A DNA stretch of 64,000 nucleotides, taken from assembly GCF_030397665.1 (NCBI RefSeq), contig NZ_JAPUBT010000001.1, forward strand, positions 948,781 through 1,012,780. Direction: 5' to 3'. A program made the translations under genes and the position numbers. A model generated the notes under the pieces. The model ran no database searches, was not told the DNA's origin, and saw only the letters and a list, made by a program, of their open reading frames with translations. How positions within the stretch are numbered: position 1 is the stretch's first letter; each line of letters starts with the position of its first letter. Of the stretch, positions 14,325 through 22,554 are shown piece after piece. The DNA is from Janthinobacterium sp. SUN073. GTDB lineage: Bacteria; Pseudomonadota; Gammaproteobacteria; Burkholderiales; Burkholderiaceae_D.

Positions 14325-16694
14325 ATGCGCATACCTTTCGGCTCCGTAGCCTCGTTGGCTTTGTGTTTTACCGTGTCGGCTTTCGCTGCCGAACCATTCG
14401 ACGACAAGTTCCGCCAGCTTGAAGAAGTGCTGCCCACCCCGAATACCTACCGCACCGCCTCCGGCGCGCCAGGCCACGCCTACTGGCAGCAGCGCGCCGA
14501 CTACACCATCCGCGCCACCCTGGATGAAGCCAAACGCGAAATCGCCGGCAGCGGCAGCATCACCTACCACAACCAGTCGCCCGACACCCTCGGCTACCTG
14601 TGGGTGCAGCTGGACCAGAACATCTACCAGCCCGATTCCGACGCGCGCCGCATGACCACGGCGCCCTCGCGCCAGGCGTGGGCCAAAACGGCGGGCGACG
14701 AGACGATGAAGTTCGAAGGCTTGCGCGGCATCCTCGCACGCGGCGACTTCCAGGGCGGCTTCCATATCCGCGCGTTAAAAGGCGCGGATGGCCAGCCTTT
14801 GAAATATATTGTGAACCGCACCATGATGCGCATCGACTTGCCGCAGCCTTTGAAACCAGGACAGGACTTCGTCTTCCAGATCGACTGGGATTACCGCATC
14901 AATGAACAGAAGGTGCTGGGCGGGCGCGCCGGCTATGAAGTTTTTGACGACAAGAACGCCCTGTTCGAAGTGGCGCAGTGGTTTCCGCGCATGGCGGCCT
15001 ACTACGACGCGGCCGGCTGGCAGCACAAGCAGTTCCTCGGCTCGGGCGAATTCACGCTGGAATTTGGCGACTACGACGTGCAGCTGACGGTGCCCGCCGA
15101 CCATATCGTCGCCGCCACGGGCGAACTGCAAAATCCGCAGGATGTGCTGTCTTCCGCGCAGCGCGAGCGCCTGGAAAAGGCCCGCGGCAGCGACAAGCCC
15201 GTCGTCATCGTCACGCAAAAAGAGGCGGAGGCGGCCGAAAAATCCGTCAGCCGCGCGCAAAAAACGTGGCACTTCAAGGCGGCCAACGTGCGCGACTTCG
15301 CCTGGGCCTCGAGCCGCAAGTTCATCTGGGATGCACAGGGTTACAAGAAGGGCGGCAGCGACGTGATGGCCATGTCCTACTATCCGAAAGAAGGCAATCC
15401 GCTGTGGGAAAAATACAGCACGCAAGCCATCGTGCACACGATCGAACAGTACAACAAGTACAGCATAGACTACCCGTACCCGACGGCCATTTCCGTCAAC
15501 GGCCCCGTGGGCGGCATGGAGTATCCGATGATCTCGTTCAACGGCCCGCGCCCCGTGAAGGACAAGAAGACGGGCGAGCTGACCTATTCGAAGCGCACGA
15601 AATATGGCCTGATCGGCGTGATCATCCACGAAGTGGGGCATAACTACTATCCGATGATCATCAACTCGGACGAGCGTCAGTGGACCTGGATGGACGAAGG
15701 CCTCAACACCTTCGTGCAATACCTGGCGCAGCAGGCGTGGGAAGAAAACTATCCGGCCTCGCGCGGCGAGCCGCGTGAAATCGTCGACTACATGCGTAGC
15801 CGCGACCAGGTGCCCATCATGACGAACTCCGAATCGCTGCTGCAGTTCGGTAACAACGCCTATGCCAAGCCGGCGGCGGGCCTGAACATCCTGCGCGAAA
15901 CCATCCTCGGACGCGAACTGTTCGACTACGCGTTCAAGGAATATGCGCAGCGCTGGAAGTTCAAGCGTCCCACGCCGGCCGACTTTTTCCGCACCATGGA
16001 AGACGCCTCCGGCACGGACCTGGACTGGTTCTGGCGCGGCTGGTTTTATACCACCGATCCGGTCGACATCAGCATCGACGGCATCAGCGAATACGGCGTG
16101 AGTTCAAAGGATCCGGCAACGGAAAAAGCCTGGAAAAAGGCGCAGAAGGACGCCCAGCCGGAATCGGTGACGAGCCGCGCCAACAAGGGCATGCCGCGCC
16201 GCGTCGATGCGCATCCGGAGCTGAAGGATTTCTACAACCAGCACGACGATTTCACGGTGACCAACAAGGACCGCAACGCCTACGCCGAAGCGCTGGCCGC
16301 CCTGGAACCGTGGGAAAAGGACTTGCTGAAACAGGGCAAGCACCTGTACCTGGTCGACCTGTCGAACCTGGGCGGCATGGTCATGCCCCTGATCCTGGAA
16401 ATCGAACTGAAAAGCGGCAAAAAATACGTCGAGCGCGTGCCGGCCGAAGTGTGGCGCTACTCGCCGAAGAAAATCACCAAGGTCGTCATCACCGATGAAC
16501 CGATGGTGGGCCTGGTGCAGGACCCGTACTGGGAAACGGCCGACATCGACAGCAGCAACAATAGCTGGCCGAGAAAGATCACGCCATCGCGCCTGGAACT
16601 GTTCAAGAGCGAAAAATCGCCCAAGGATAACCTGATGCGCGACTTTCATACGCCGTTGAAAGGCAGCGGCTCGGCCAAGGGCGACGAGGCGTGA
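14325..16694 (+). CDS. M1-family metallopeptidase with signal peptide
   Basis: A 789-residue exported protein. A Sec signal peptide (ends near SAFAAEP) follows the chosen ATG, which has AGGGTG upstream. The zinc site is complete: His435-Glu436-x2-His439 (HEVGH), then 18 residues, then Glu458 in WMDEG. The upstream MEYPMISF corresponds to the GAMEN-like exopeptidase motif of M1 enzymes, here in the GGMEYP form. Known role: zinc-dependent aminopeptidases; this periplasmic subgroup is poorly studied. The C-terminal 250 residues extend past the catalytic domain and include a beta-rich segment (LVDLSNLGGMVMPL). Its stop overlaps the next start (GTGA), and the third gene is a TonB-dependent receptor, so the three products probably act together at the envelope. 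Confidence 0.88.
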   Translation: MRIPFGSVASLALCFTVSAFAAEPFDDKFRQLEEVLPTPNTYRTASGAPGHAYWQQRADYTIRATLDEAKREIAGSGSITYHNQSPDTLGYLWVQLDQNIYQPDSDARRMTTAPSRQAWAKTAGDETMKFEGLRGILARGDFQGGFHIRALKGADGQPLKYIVNRTMMRIDLPQPLKPGQDFVFQIDWDYRINEQKVLGGRAGYEVFDDKNALFEVAQWFPRMAAYYDAAGWQHKQFLGSGEFTLEFGDYDVQLTVPADHIVAATGELQNPQDVLSSAQRERLEKARGSDKPVVIVTQKEAEAAEKSVSRAQKTWHFKAANVRDFAWASSRKFIWDAQGYKKGGSDVMAMSYYPKEGNPLWEKYSTQAIVHTIEQYNKYSIDYPYPTAISVNGPVGGMEYPMISFNGPRPVKDKKTGELTYSKRTKYGLIGVIIHEVGHNYYPMIINSDERQWTWMDEGLNTFVQYLAQQAWEENYPASRGEPREIVDYMRSRDQVPIMTNSESLLQFGNNAYAKPAAGLNILRETILGRELFDYAFKEYAQRWKFKRPTPADFFRTMEDASGTDLDWFWRGWFYTTDPVDISIDGISEYGVSSKDPATEKAWKKAQKDAQPESVTSRANKGMPRRVDAHPELKDFYNQHDDFTVTNKDRNAYAEALAALEPWEKDLLKQGKHLYLVDLSNLGGMVMPLILEIELKSGKKYVERVPAEVWRYSPKKITKVVITDEPMVGLVQDPYWETADIDSSNNSWPRKITPSRLELFKSEKSPKDNLMRDFHTPLKGSGSAKGDEA

Positions 16695-17197
16695 AGCGCT
16701 GGCGCCTTCTCGCGGCAAGCCTGCTGGCCTGCGCCAGCATGGCCGCTGGCGCGCACAATTTCCATATGGGTATCGCCGACATCAGCTACAACGCGGCCAG
16801 CGGCAGCACGGAAGTGGTGCACACCTACACGGGCCACGACGTCGAGGCGCTGCTGACGAACCTGTACCAGCGCCAGTTCGACCTGGGCCAGGAAGACAGC
16901 GAAGCGGCCCTGCGCCGCTATGTGGAAAAACAGTTTTATCTCGTGGCGCCGGACGGCAAGCGATTGCGCCTGAACTGGGTCGGCATGAAGGTCAATGCCG
17001 ACAATGTGGTGATTTTCCAGGAAATCGAACGCACGCGCCTGGCACCCGCCACGCGCATCCACAACCAGTTGCTGATCGATTTCCTGCCCAGCCAGCGCAA
17101 TACCCTCAATGTGCAGGACAGCGGCACCATCCAGACGCTGATTTTCGACCGCAAGAATACGGAACTGCCGATCCGCCAAGTCCCACGATACCCATGA
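16691..17197 (+). CDS. DUF6702-family periplasmic protein
   Basis: A 168-residue exported protein with a GTG start at 16691 that overlaps the M1 peptidase stop by 4 bases. Signal peptide cleavage is expected near AAGAHNF. The first mature residues HNFHMG and the pattern Y-N-x-x-S-x-x-x-E-V-V-H-T-Y match the DUF6702 family, small beta-rich proteins encoded beside M1 peptidases. The histidines at the mature N-terminus (AHNFH) could bind a metal, which is inference. Its stop overlaps the TonB receptor start by 4 bases. Biochemical function unknown. Confidence 0.75.
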   Translation: MKRWRLLAASLLACASMAAGAHNFHMGIADISYNAASGSTEVVHTYTGHDVEALLTNLYQRQFDLGQEDSEAALRRYVEKQFYLVAPDGKRLRLNWVGMKVNADNVVIFQEIERTRLAPATRIHNQLLIDFLPSQRNTLNVQDSGTIQTLIFDRKNTELPIRQVPRYP

Positions 17198-19218
17198 CGC
17201 CACGCTCTCTTCCCCTCTTCCTCGCCGCCCTGTTTGCAGCAACCGCCGCCCACGCCGACGACATTTTCCAGCGCGTGCTGGTCGACGGATCGCGCCTGAA
17301 CCAGCTCGGCGTGGCCGATTCGGCCAACGCGGGCAGCGTCACGCAACAGCAGCTCGACGCGCGCACCAGCTACCGGCCCGGCGAATTGCTCGAAGCCGTG
17401 CCGGGGCTGATCGTCAGCCAGCATAGCGGCGAAGGCAAGGCCAACCAGTTCTACCTGCGCGGCTTCAACCTCGATCACGGCACGGACTTGCGCACCAGCG
17501 TCGACGAGATGCCAGTCAACCAGCGCAGCCATGGCCACGGCCAGGGCTGGACGGACCTGAATTTCCTGATCCCCGAACTGGCCATGCGCCTCGATTACAA
17601 AAAGGGCCCGTATGCGGCGGCGCAAGGCGATTTTTCCTCGGCCGGCGCGGCGTCCATCGTCTATGCGAACCGCCTGACGCAAGGCATCGCCAGTGCGGGC
17701 ATCGGGCAAAACGGCTTTCGCCGCGCCCTGCTGGCCGATTCGTTTGACGCGGGCGACGGCAGCCTGCTGTACGCGCTCGAAGCGCAGCAGAACGATGGTC
17801 CGTTCACGCAGCCGGACCGCTACCGCAAGCTCAATGGCGTGCTGCGCTACAGTCAAGGCTATGCCAACAACGGTTTCAACGTCACGGCCATGGCGTACGA
17901 CGCCAGCTGGAATGCCACCGACCAGATTCCGCTGCGCGCCGTGCGGGACGGTAGCTTGGGCCGCTTCGACGCCATCGATGCCAGCGACGGCGGCAAGGCG
18001 CAGCGCTACAGCCTGTCGGGCGCCTGGCGCCAGACGACGGACGACGTGTCGTCCAGGGTCAGTGCGTATGTGATCGCCAACCGCCTGGCCCTGTTCTCGA
18101 ATTTTACGTATGCGCTGGACGACCCCGATAACGGCGACCAGTTCGCCCAGCCCGACCGGCGCGTGACGTCCGGCCTCGACGCCAGCCATACCTGGCACCG
18201 CCACACGGACAGGGGCAGCAGCGACACCACCATCGGTCTGCAGCTACAGAACGACAATATCCACAATGGCCTGTACCACACGCGCCAGCGCCAGATCGTG
18301 TCGACCACGCGGCAAGACCATATCGTCGAAACCAGCATCGGCGTGTATGGCGAAAACAGCACGCGCTGGTCGCGGTCGCTGCGCACAGTGGCCGGCCTGC
18401 GCGCGGACGCCTACCGCTTCGACGTGCGCAGCGACCGCGCCGCCAATTCGGGCCAGGCCAGCGACCATTTGTTCAGCCCCAGCCTGAGCGTGATCGCCGG
18501 TCCGTGGCGCGAGACGGAAGCGTATCTCAACATCGGCAATGGCTTTCACAGCAACGACGCGCGCGGTACGACGATCACGGTCGACCCGAAGACGGGCGAG
18601 GCGGCCCCCCTGGTGCGCTCGCGGGGGCTGGAACTGGGCTTGCGCAGCGCCGCCATCGCCGGCCTGCAAACGTCGCTGTCGCTGTACCGCCTGGACTTCG
18701 ATTCCGAGCTGCTGTTCATCGGCGACGCCGGTGCCACCGAAGCGGGCCGCCCCAGCCGCCGCTATGGCATCGAGTTTTCCAGCTACTACAAGGCGGCCAG
18801 CTGGCTGTCGCTGGACCTGGACCTGGCCTATGCGCGGGCACGCTCGCGCGGCAGCGACCCGGCGGGCGACTTCATCCCCGGCGCCATCGAAGGCGTGGCC
18901 CAGCTGGCCATGACGCTGACGCCGCGCGGGCCATGGTCGGGCTCTTTGCGCCTGCGCTACTTCGGCCCGCGCCCCCTGATGGAAGACAACAGCGTGCGCT
19001 CGTCGGCCAGCGTGGGCTTGAACGGGCGCCTCGCCTACCAGATCGACAAGACCTTGCGCGTGGAGGTCGAAGGCTACAACCTGGCCAACCGGCGCGACTC
19101 GGCCATCGATTACTACTATGCCTCGCGCCTGCCCGGCGAGGCGCAGCCGGTCGACGATATCCACTTCCATCCGGTGGAATCGCGCTCGCTGCGCCTGACC
19201 CTGGTAAAGAATTTTTAA
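17194..19218 (+). CDS. TonB-dependent outer membrane receptor
   Basis: A 674-residue protein with a signal peptide (cleavage near AHADD), a plug domain containing ELLEAVPGLIVSQHSGEG, QFYLRGFNLDHG and MPVNQRSHGHGQGW, and a C-terminal 22-strand-type barrel ending in the consensus -LVKNF. A TonB-box-like QRVLVDG lies just after the signal. Known role: energised uptake of siderophores, metal chelates, vitamins or sugars across the outer membrane. The substrate is not identifiable. Being translationally coupled to an M1 peptidase and a DUF6702 protein suggests a peptide or metal-peptide substrate, as inference. The His-rich plug motif SHGHGQG is typical of this receptor group. Confidence 0.9.
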   Translation: MTPRSLPLFLAALFAATAAHADDIFQRVLVDGSRLNQLGVADSANAGSVTQQQLDARTSYRPGELLEAVPGLIVSQHSGEGKANQFYLRGFNLDHGTDLRTSVDEMPVNQRSHGHGQGWTDLNFLIPELAMRLDYKKGPYAAAQGDFSSAGAASIVYANRLTQGIASAGIGQNGFRRALLADSFDAGDGSLLYALEAQQNDGPFTQPDRYRKLNGVLRYSQGYANNGFNVTAMAYDASWNATDQIPLRAVRDGSLGRFDAIDASDGGKAQRYSLSGAWRQTTDDVSSRVSAYVIANRLALFSNFTYALDDPDNGDQFAQPDRRVTSGLDASHTWHRHTDRGSSDTTIGLQLQNDNIHNGLYHTRQRQIVSTTRQDHIVETSIGVYGENSTRWSRSLRTVAGLRADAYRFDVRSDRAANSGQASDHLFSPSLSVIAGPWRETEAYLNIGNGFHSNDARGTTITVDPKTGEAAPLVRSRGLELGLRSAAIAGLQTSLSLYRLDFDSELLFIGDAGATEAGRPSRRYGIEFSSYYKAASWLSLDLDLAYARARSRGSDPAGDFIPGAIEGVAQLAMTLTPRGPWSGSLRLRYFGPRPLMEDNSVRSSASVGLNGRLAYQIDKTLRVEVEGYNLANRRDSAIDYYYASRLPGEAQPVDDIHFHPVESRSLRLTLVKNF

Positions 19219-19323
19219 CGCAACAAGCATAATTCCTGGCGGACGTAACACAAGAGTCGCCGCGAAGTCGTAGAATGCCAGGCTGGATAAACTGAGACAG
19301 GCCGCGTTCCGGCCCGCACCGCC

Positions 19324-20058
19324 ATGAGCACTTCCGCACCGATCTTTACCGACCCGTCCCACGTCAAGGACGCCTTGCGCGATGACGGCTATGCCGTCCT
19401 GCGCCCGCAGGACGTGGCGGCGCTGGCCGGCTGCCCGCTGGCCGCGCTGCGCGCGCTCGAACCGAGCTGGAACGCGCTGGCGCTGGACAATTACCTGAAA
19501 GATGGCGGCCGCTATCGCCGCCGGCGCCACTCGTGCTTCGTGCAGGATGGCGCGCGCCTGACGCAGACGGCGCACCGCCCGCACTGGCAACCGATCGAAT
19601 ACAACGCCCTGCATGGCGGCATGCACCGCCTGTTTGAGCCGGTCGAGCCGGCCATTGTCGCGCAGCCAGCCTGGCAACAGCTGATCCGCGCGCTGGGCGA
19701 CGCCTGCTCGCAGGTGAAGGGCAGCCAGCCGTGGTTCATCGAGGCGCACCAGTTCCGCATCGATACGACCGATGGCATCGGCCGCCCCACGCCGGAAGGC
19801 GCGCACCGCGATGGTGTCGATTTCGTCGCCGTGCTGTTGATCGGGCGCGAACAGGTCAAGGGCGGCGAGACGCGCATCTTCGAAGCCCATGGTCCCAACG
19901 GCAAGCGCTTTACCCTGACCGAGCCATGGTCGCTGCTGCTGCTCGACGATGCGGCGGTGATCCACGAATCGACGCCGATCCAGCCCATCGGCGAACATGG
20001 CCACCGCGATACGCTGGTGCTGACGTATCGCGCGGGCCAGTTCCAGGGCGAAAACTGA
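19324..20058 (+). CDS. 2OG-Fe(II) dioxygenase family protein (PF10014 type)
   Basis: A 244-residue cytoplasmic enzyme. The Fe-binding triad is visible as His161-Arg-Asp163 (EGAHRDGVDF) and His214 (VIHEST), with Arg228 in HRDTLVLTY as the probable 2-oxoglutarate ligand. The segment FRIDTTDGIGRPTPEG is characteristic of the family that includes the bacterial L-isoleucine 4-hydroxylase. Family role: hydroxylation of free amino acids or related small molecules. It stands alone, after the TonB receptor by about 105 bases and before a signalling gene, and is followed by a hairpin. The amino acid used cannot be predicted. Confidence 0.82.
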   Translation: MSTSAPIFTDPSHVKDALRDDGYAVLRPQDVAALAGCPLAALRALEPSWNALALDNYLKDGGRYRRRRHSCFVQDGARLTQTAHRPHWQPIEYNALHGGMHRLFEPVEPAIVAQPAWQQLIRALGDACSQVKGSQPWFIEAHQFRIDTTDGIGRPTPEGAHRDGVDFVAVLLIGREQVKGGETRIFEAHGPNGKRFTLTEPWSLLLLDDAAVIHESTPIQPIGEHGHRDTLVLTYRAGQFQGEN

Positions 20059-20063
20059 CAGGC

Positions 20064-20085
20064 GGCCACAGCATTCCCTGTGGCC
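20064..20085 (+). terminator. Hairpin terminator after the 2OG-Fe dioxygenase gene
   Basis: GGCCACAG (20064-20071) and CTGTGGCC (20078-20085) form a perfect 8-bp stem around CATTCC, five bases after the stop codon. The run that follows is AAAA rather than T, so it may work better in the opposite direction or depend on Rho. Confidence 0.5.
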
Positions 20086-20090
20086 AAAAT

Positions 20091-20133
20091 AGTTACTTGG
20101 AAGTTACTTTTGCAGACTTAAATCCGATATAGT
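20091..20133 (+). promoter_or_regulatory. Promoter region of the hybrid kinase with AGTTACTT direct repeat
   Basis: AGTTACTT occurs at 20091-20098 and 20102-20109, an 11-bp period that places both on the same helix face. The second copy contains the -35-like TTACTT (20104-20109), with TATAGT (20128-20133) 18 bp further on. The arrangement resembles OmpR/PhoB-type response regulator sites. Confidence 0.4.
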
Positions 20134-20200
20134 CACAGGATGTCGATATTGCGCGCTCACCGCGCCCAGCATCACCACACTGAAATTCTAGGAGAGGTCT

Positions 20201-21562
20201 GTGGACTCCAACAACCAAATCAAGCCTGACGAAATCGAGATCCTGATCGTCGAGGATAGCCCGACCCAGGCGGAGCGATTGCGCCGCCTGATCCAGTCGC
20301 TGCACTACAACGCGCGCGTGGCGGCGAATGGCCAGCTGGCCCTGGCCGCCATCCGCGAGCGCAAGCCGCACCTGGTGCTGTCCGATATCGTCATGCCTGA
20401 AATGAATGGCTACGACCTGTGCCGCGCCATCAAGTCCGATCCGACCCTGCGCGATATTCCCGTGATCCTCGTCACCTCGCTCAACGACCCGAAGGACATC
20501 ATCCGCGGCATCGAGTGCGGCGCCGACAATTTCATCCGCAAGCCGTATGCGGAAGACTACCTGCTCAACCGCATCAGCCACATGCTGATGAACCAGAAGC
20601 TGCGCAAGAACCAGAATGTGGAAATCGGCATCGCCCTGTACCTGGGCGACCAGAAGCACTTCATCAATGCGGAGCGCCAGCAAATCCTCGATTTGCTGAT
20701 CTCCACGTATGAACAGGCGGTGCAGGTCAACGGCGAACTGCAGGCACGTGAACGCCAGGTGATCGAATTGAACATGCGCCTGGCGCACCATGCGGCCGAA
20801 CTGGAAACCATCAACCGCGAAATCGCCCTGAAAAACCTGGAACTGGCCGAGGCCAGCCGCATGAAGTCCGCCTTCATCGCGAATATGTCGCATGAACTGC
20901 GCACGCCGCTGAACGCCATCATCGGGTTTACCGGCGCACTGCTGATGAAACTGCCCGGCCCCCTGACGTCCGACCAGGACAAGCAGCTCAATACCATCCG
21001 CGCCAGCGCGCGCCATCTGCTCTCCTTGATCAACGACATTCTCGACGTGGCCAAGATCGAGGCGGGCAAGCTGACCCTGTCAATCGAGCCCGTGCACTGC
21101 CAGGAGCTGATGGCCGAAGTGGCCGACACCTTGCGCCCCCTGGCCCAGCAAAAGGGCCTGGCACTGGAAATGGCACTGGGCGAAGCGGGCCAGCCGCCCG
21201 CCATCATCGACACGGACCGCCGCGCGCTGACGCAAATCCTCATCAACCTGCTCAACAATGCCATCAAGTTCACGGAACAGGGCACGGTGCGCATCAGCCT
21301 GGCCCAGCGCGAAGAAGACGGCGGACTGGTGACGGAAATGAGCATCGCCGACAGCGGTGCCGGCATCAAGGAAGAAGACCAGGCGAAGCTGTTCCAGGCC
21401 TTTTCGCAACTCGATTCCACCTCCACGCGCCACGTGGAAGGCGCGGGACTGGGGCTGTACCTGTGCCAGAACCTGGCCAACGCCATCGGCGGCGCCCTGT
21501 TCTTCAATAGCGACTACGGCTCCGGCAGCACGTTTACCTTGGCCCTGCGCAGCAAGCCCTGA
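20201..21562 (+). CDS. Response regulator-histidine kinase hybrid (REC-HisKA-HATPase)
   Basis: A 453-residue soluble protein with a GTG start preceded by AGGAG. Domains in order: receiver (1-120, phospho-acceptor Asp62 in LSDIVMPEM, Lys114 in FIRKPY), a coiled-coil linker (about 150-220), HisKA with His231 in MSHELRTPLN, and HATPase with the N-box LLNNAIKFT, DSGAGI and GAGLGLYL. There is no membrane segment or input domain other than the receiver, so it should be driven by another kinase and pass the signal on. Such REC-HK proteins link phosphorelays. No cognate response regulator lies nearby. A probable small RNA gene follows immediately. Confidence 0.93.
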   Translation: MDSNNQIKPDEIEILIVEDSPTQAERLRRLIQSLHYNARVAANGQLALAAIRERKPHLVLSDIVMPEMNGYDLCRAIKSDPTLRDIPVILVTSLNDPKDIIRGIECGADNFIRKPYAEDYLLNRISHMLMNQKLRKNQNVEIGIALYLGDQKHFINAERQQILDLLISTYEQAVQVNGELQARERQVIELNMRLAHHAAELETINREIALKNLELAEASRMKSAFIANMSHELRTPLNAIIGFTGALLMKLPGPLTSDQDKQLNTIRASARHLLSLINDILDVAKIEAGKLTLSIEPVHCQELMAEVADTLRPLAQQKGLALEMALGEAGQPPAIIDTDRRALTQILINLLNNAIKFTEQGTVRISLAQREEDGGLVTEMSIADSGAGIKEEDQAKLFQAFSQLDSTSTRHVEGAGLGLYLCQNLANAIGGALFFNSDYGSGSTFTLALRSKP

Positions 21563-21615
21563 TTCGGGTGCGCCGCAGCATAAATTCTGGATATTTTGCC
21601 ATCTGAAGCAGATCG

Positions 21616-21663
21616 ATACCGTAGTTCTACGGTATTGCACTGCACCATTTTCAGCGCTATAGT
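21616..21663 (+). promoter_or_regulatory. Promoter and upstream palindrome of a predicted small RNA
   Basis: TTGCAC (21635-21640), exactly 17 bp, TATAGT (21658-21663): a near-consensus sigma-70 promoter. Directly upstream, and touching the -35 by one base, is a perfect palindrome with 9-bp arms ATACCGTAG (21616-21624) and CTACGGTAT (21627-21635). Its centre is about 44 bases before the predicted start, as for class II activator sites. Confidence 0.7.
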
Positions 21664-21669
21664 GGAACT

Positions 21670-21734
21670 GTCTCCTCCAATTTGTTCTCCGAACATTGGA
21701 TTACGCCCGCGATTACAACCGCGGGCTTTTTTTT
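21670..21734 (+). ncRNA. Predicted small RNA of about 65 nt with C-rich anti-Shine-Dalgarno-like motif
   Basis: Predicted from a strong promoter upstream and a perfect intrinsic terminator at the end. The 5' end begins GTCTCCTCC, complementary to GGAGGA-type ribosome sites. A first stem-loop (21677-21699) pairs CCAA with TTGG and TGTTC with GAACA around a TCC loop, again exposing CTCC. The second stem-loop is the terminator. No open reading frame with a ribosome site fits inside. C-rich sRNAs that expose CUCC or CCUCC motifs are known in proteobacteria and act on mRNA ribosome sites; whether this one belongs to a described family was not tested. Confidence 0.65.
21705..21734 (+). terminator. 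Perfect intrinsic terminator of the predicted small RNA
   Basis: GCCCGCG (21705-21711) and CGCGGGC (21720-21726) form a 7-bp GC stem around an 8-nt loop, followed by eight T (21727-21734). This is the clearest intrinsic terminator on the plus strand of the window. It is about 140 bases after the kinase stop codon. Confidence 0.9.
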
Positions 21735-21766
21735 GCCTGCGTTTTACATTATCTTCATCTTTCCTT

Positions 21767-21788
21767 AACTAAATCAACCGATTTAGTT
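21767..21788. promoter_or_regulatory. TetR operator candidate upstream of the efflux operon
   Basis: Arms AACTAAATC (21767-21775) and GATTTAGTT (21780-21788) are perfect 9-bp inverted repeats around AACC. The palindrome overlaps possible promoter hexamers TTAACT (21765-21770) and TTATAT (21787-21792). Its place before a TetR gene that heads an RND operon makes autorepression likely. Confidence 0.6.
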
Positions 21789-21825
21789 ATATCAAACGCT
21801 TGAGATATGTGTTTAAATCTCCGGC

Positions 21826-22554
21826 ATGATTGAAAAAACCGCCATCCCCACTCCCCACGCCGACGACGGACGCAAGCCCCGTTCCGATGGAGAACAGTCG
21901 CGCGAGCGGCTACTGCATAGCGCCATCCGCCTGTTTGCCGAGCAAGGCTACGCCAAGACGTCCACGCGCGAACTGGCGCAGGCGGCCGGCACCAACGCGG
22001 CGGCCATCAGCTACTATTTTGGCGACAAGGCGGGCCTGTACCGCGCCGCCTTCTCCCATCAACTATCGAATCCACAAGACAATATCGCCCTGTACGAGCA
22101 ACCCCATTTCACCCTGCGCCAAAGTCTGGAAGGCTTTTATGCGCAATTGCTCGCCCCCATGCAGCAGGGCGAGATCGCGCGCGACTGCATGCGCCTGTGG
22201 TGCCGCGAAATGCTCGAACCGACGGGCCTGTGGGCGCGCGAGGTCGACCAAAACATCCGTGCCGAACACGAGGCGCTCACGCGCGTGCTGGCACGCCACC
22301 TGGGCGCGCCCGACAACAGCGACGACATGCACCGCCTGGCCTTTTCCATCGCCTCGCTGGCCCTGCAGCACATGGTGGGCGCCGAAGTGCTGCACACCTT
22401 GCGCCCGCAACTGATGGAAACGCCGCACGCCATCGATACCTGGCTGGCGCGCATGACCGACTACGCGCTGGCCATGGCCGACGTGGAGCGCCGGCGCCTG
22501 GCCACGCCTCCCTCTCCCCCCACCGCTCAACGACAAGCAGAAGGACCAGCATGA
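21826..22554 (+). CDS. TetR-family regulator with CerR-type C-terminal domain
   Basis: A 242-residue TetR-family repressor: an N-terminal helix-turn-helix (RERLLHSAIRLFAEQGYAKT, then STRELAQAAGTNAAAISYYF) and a C-terminal ligand-binding domain of the CerR/DUF1956 type (LRQSLEGFYAQLLAPM). It heads the RND efflux operon and its stop overlaps the next ATG by 4 bases, so repressor and pump are made together. Known for the group: the repressor is released from DNA by pump substrates. A 22-bp palindrome 38 bases upstream is the likely operator. The inducer is not identifiable. Confidence 0.9.
   Translation: MIEKTAIPTPHADDGRKPRSDGEQSRERLLHSAIRLFAEQGYAKTSTRELAQAAGTNAAAISYYFGDKAGLYRAAFSHQLSNPQDNIALYEQPHFTLRQSLEGFYAQLLAPMQQGEIARDCMRLWCREMLEPTGLWAREVDQNIRAEHEALTRVLARHLGAPDNSDDMHRLAFSIASLALQHMVGAEVLHTLRPQLMETPHAIDTWLARMTDYALAMADVERRRLATPPSPPTAQRQAEGPA

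Noticed and set aside
18244..20004. A 586-codon minus-strand frame across the TonB receptor and dioxygenase genes
   Set aside because: Antisense to two well-supported genes and spanning the gap between them; no protein family features.
21616..21635. The palindrome before the small RNA as terminator of the kinase gene
   Set aside because: It has a 2-nt centre, too small for a stable RNA loop without losing pairs, and no T-tract; its place against the -35 favours a protein-binding site.
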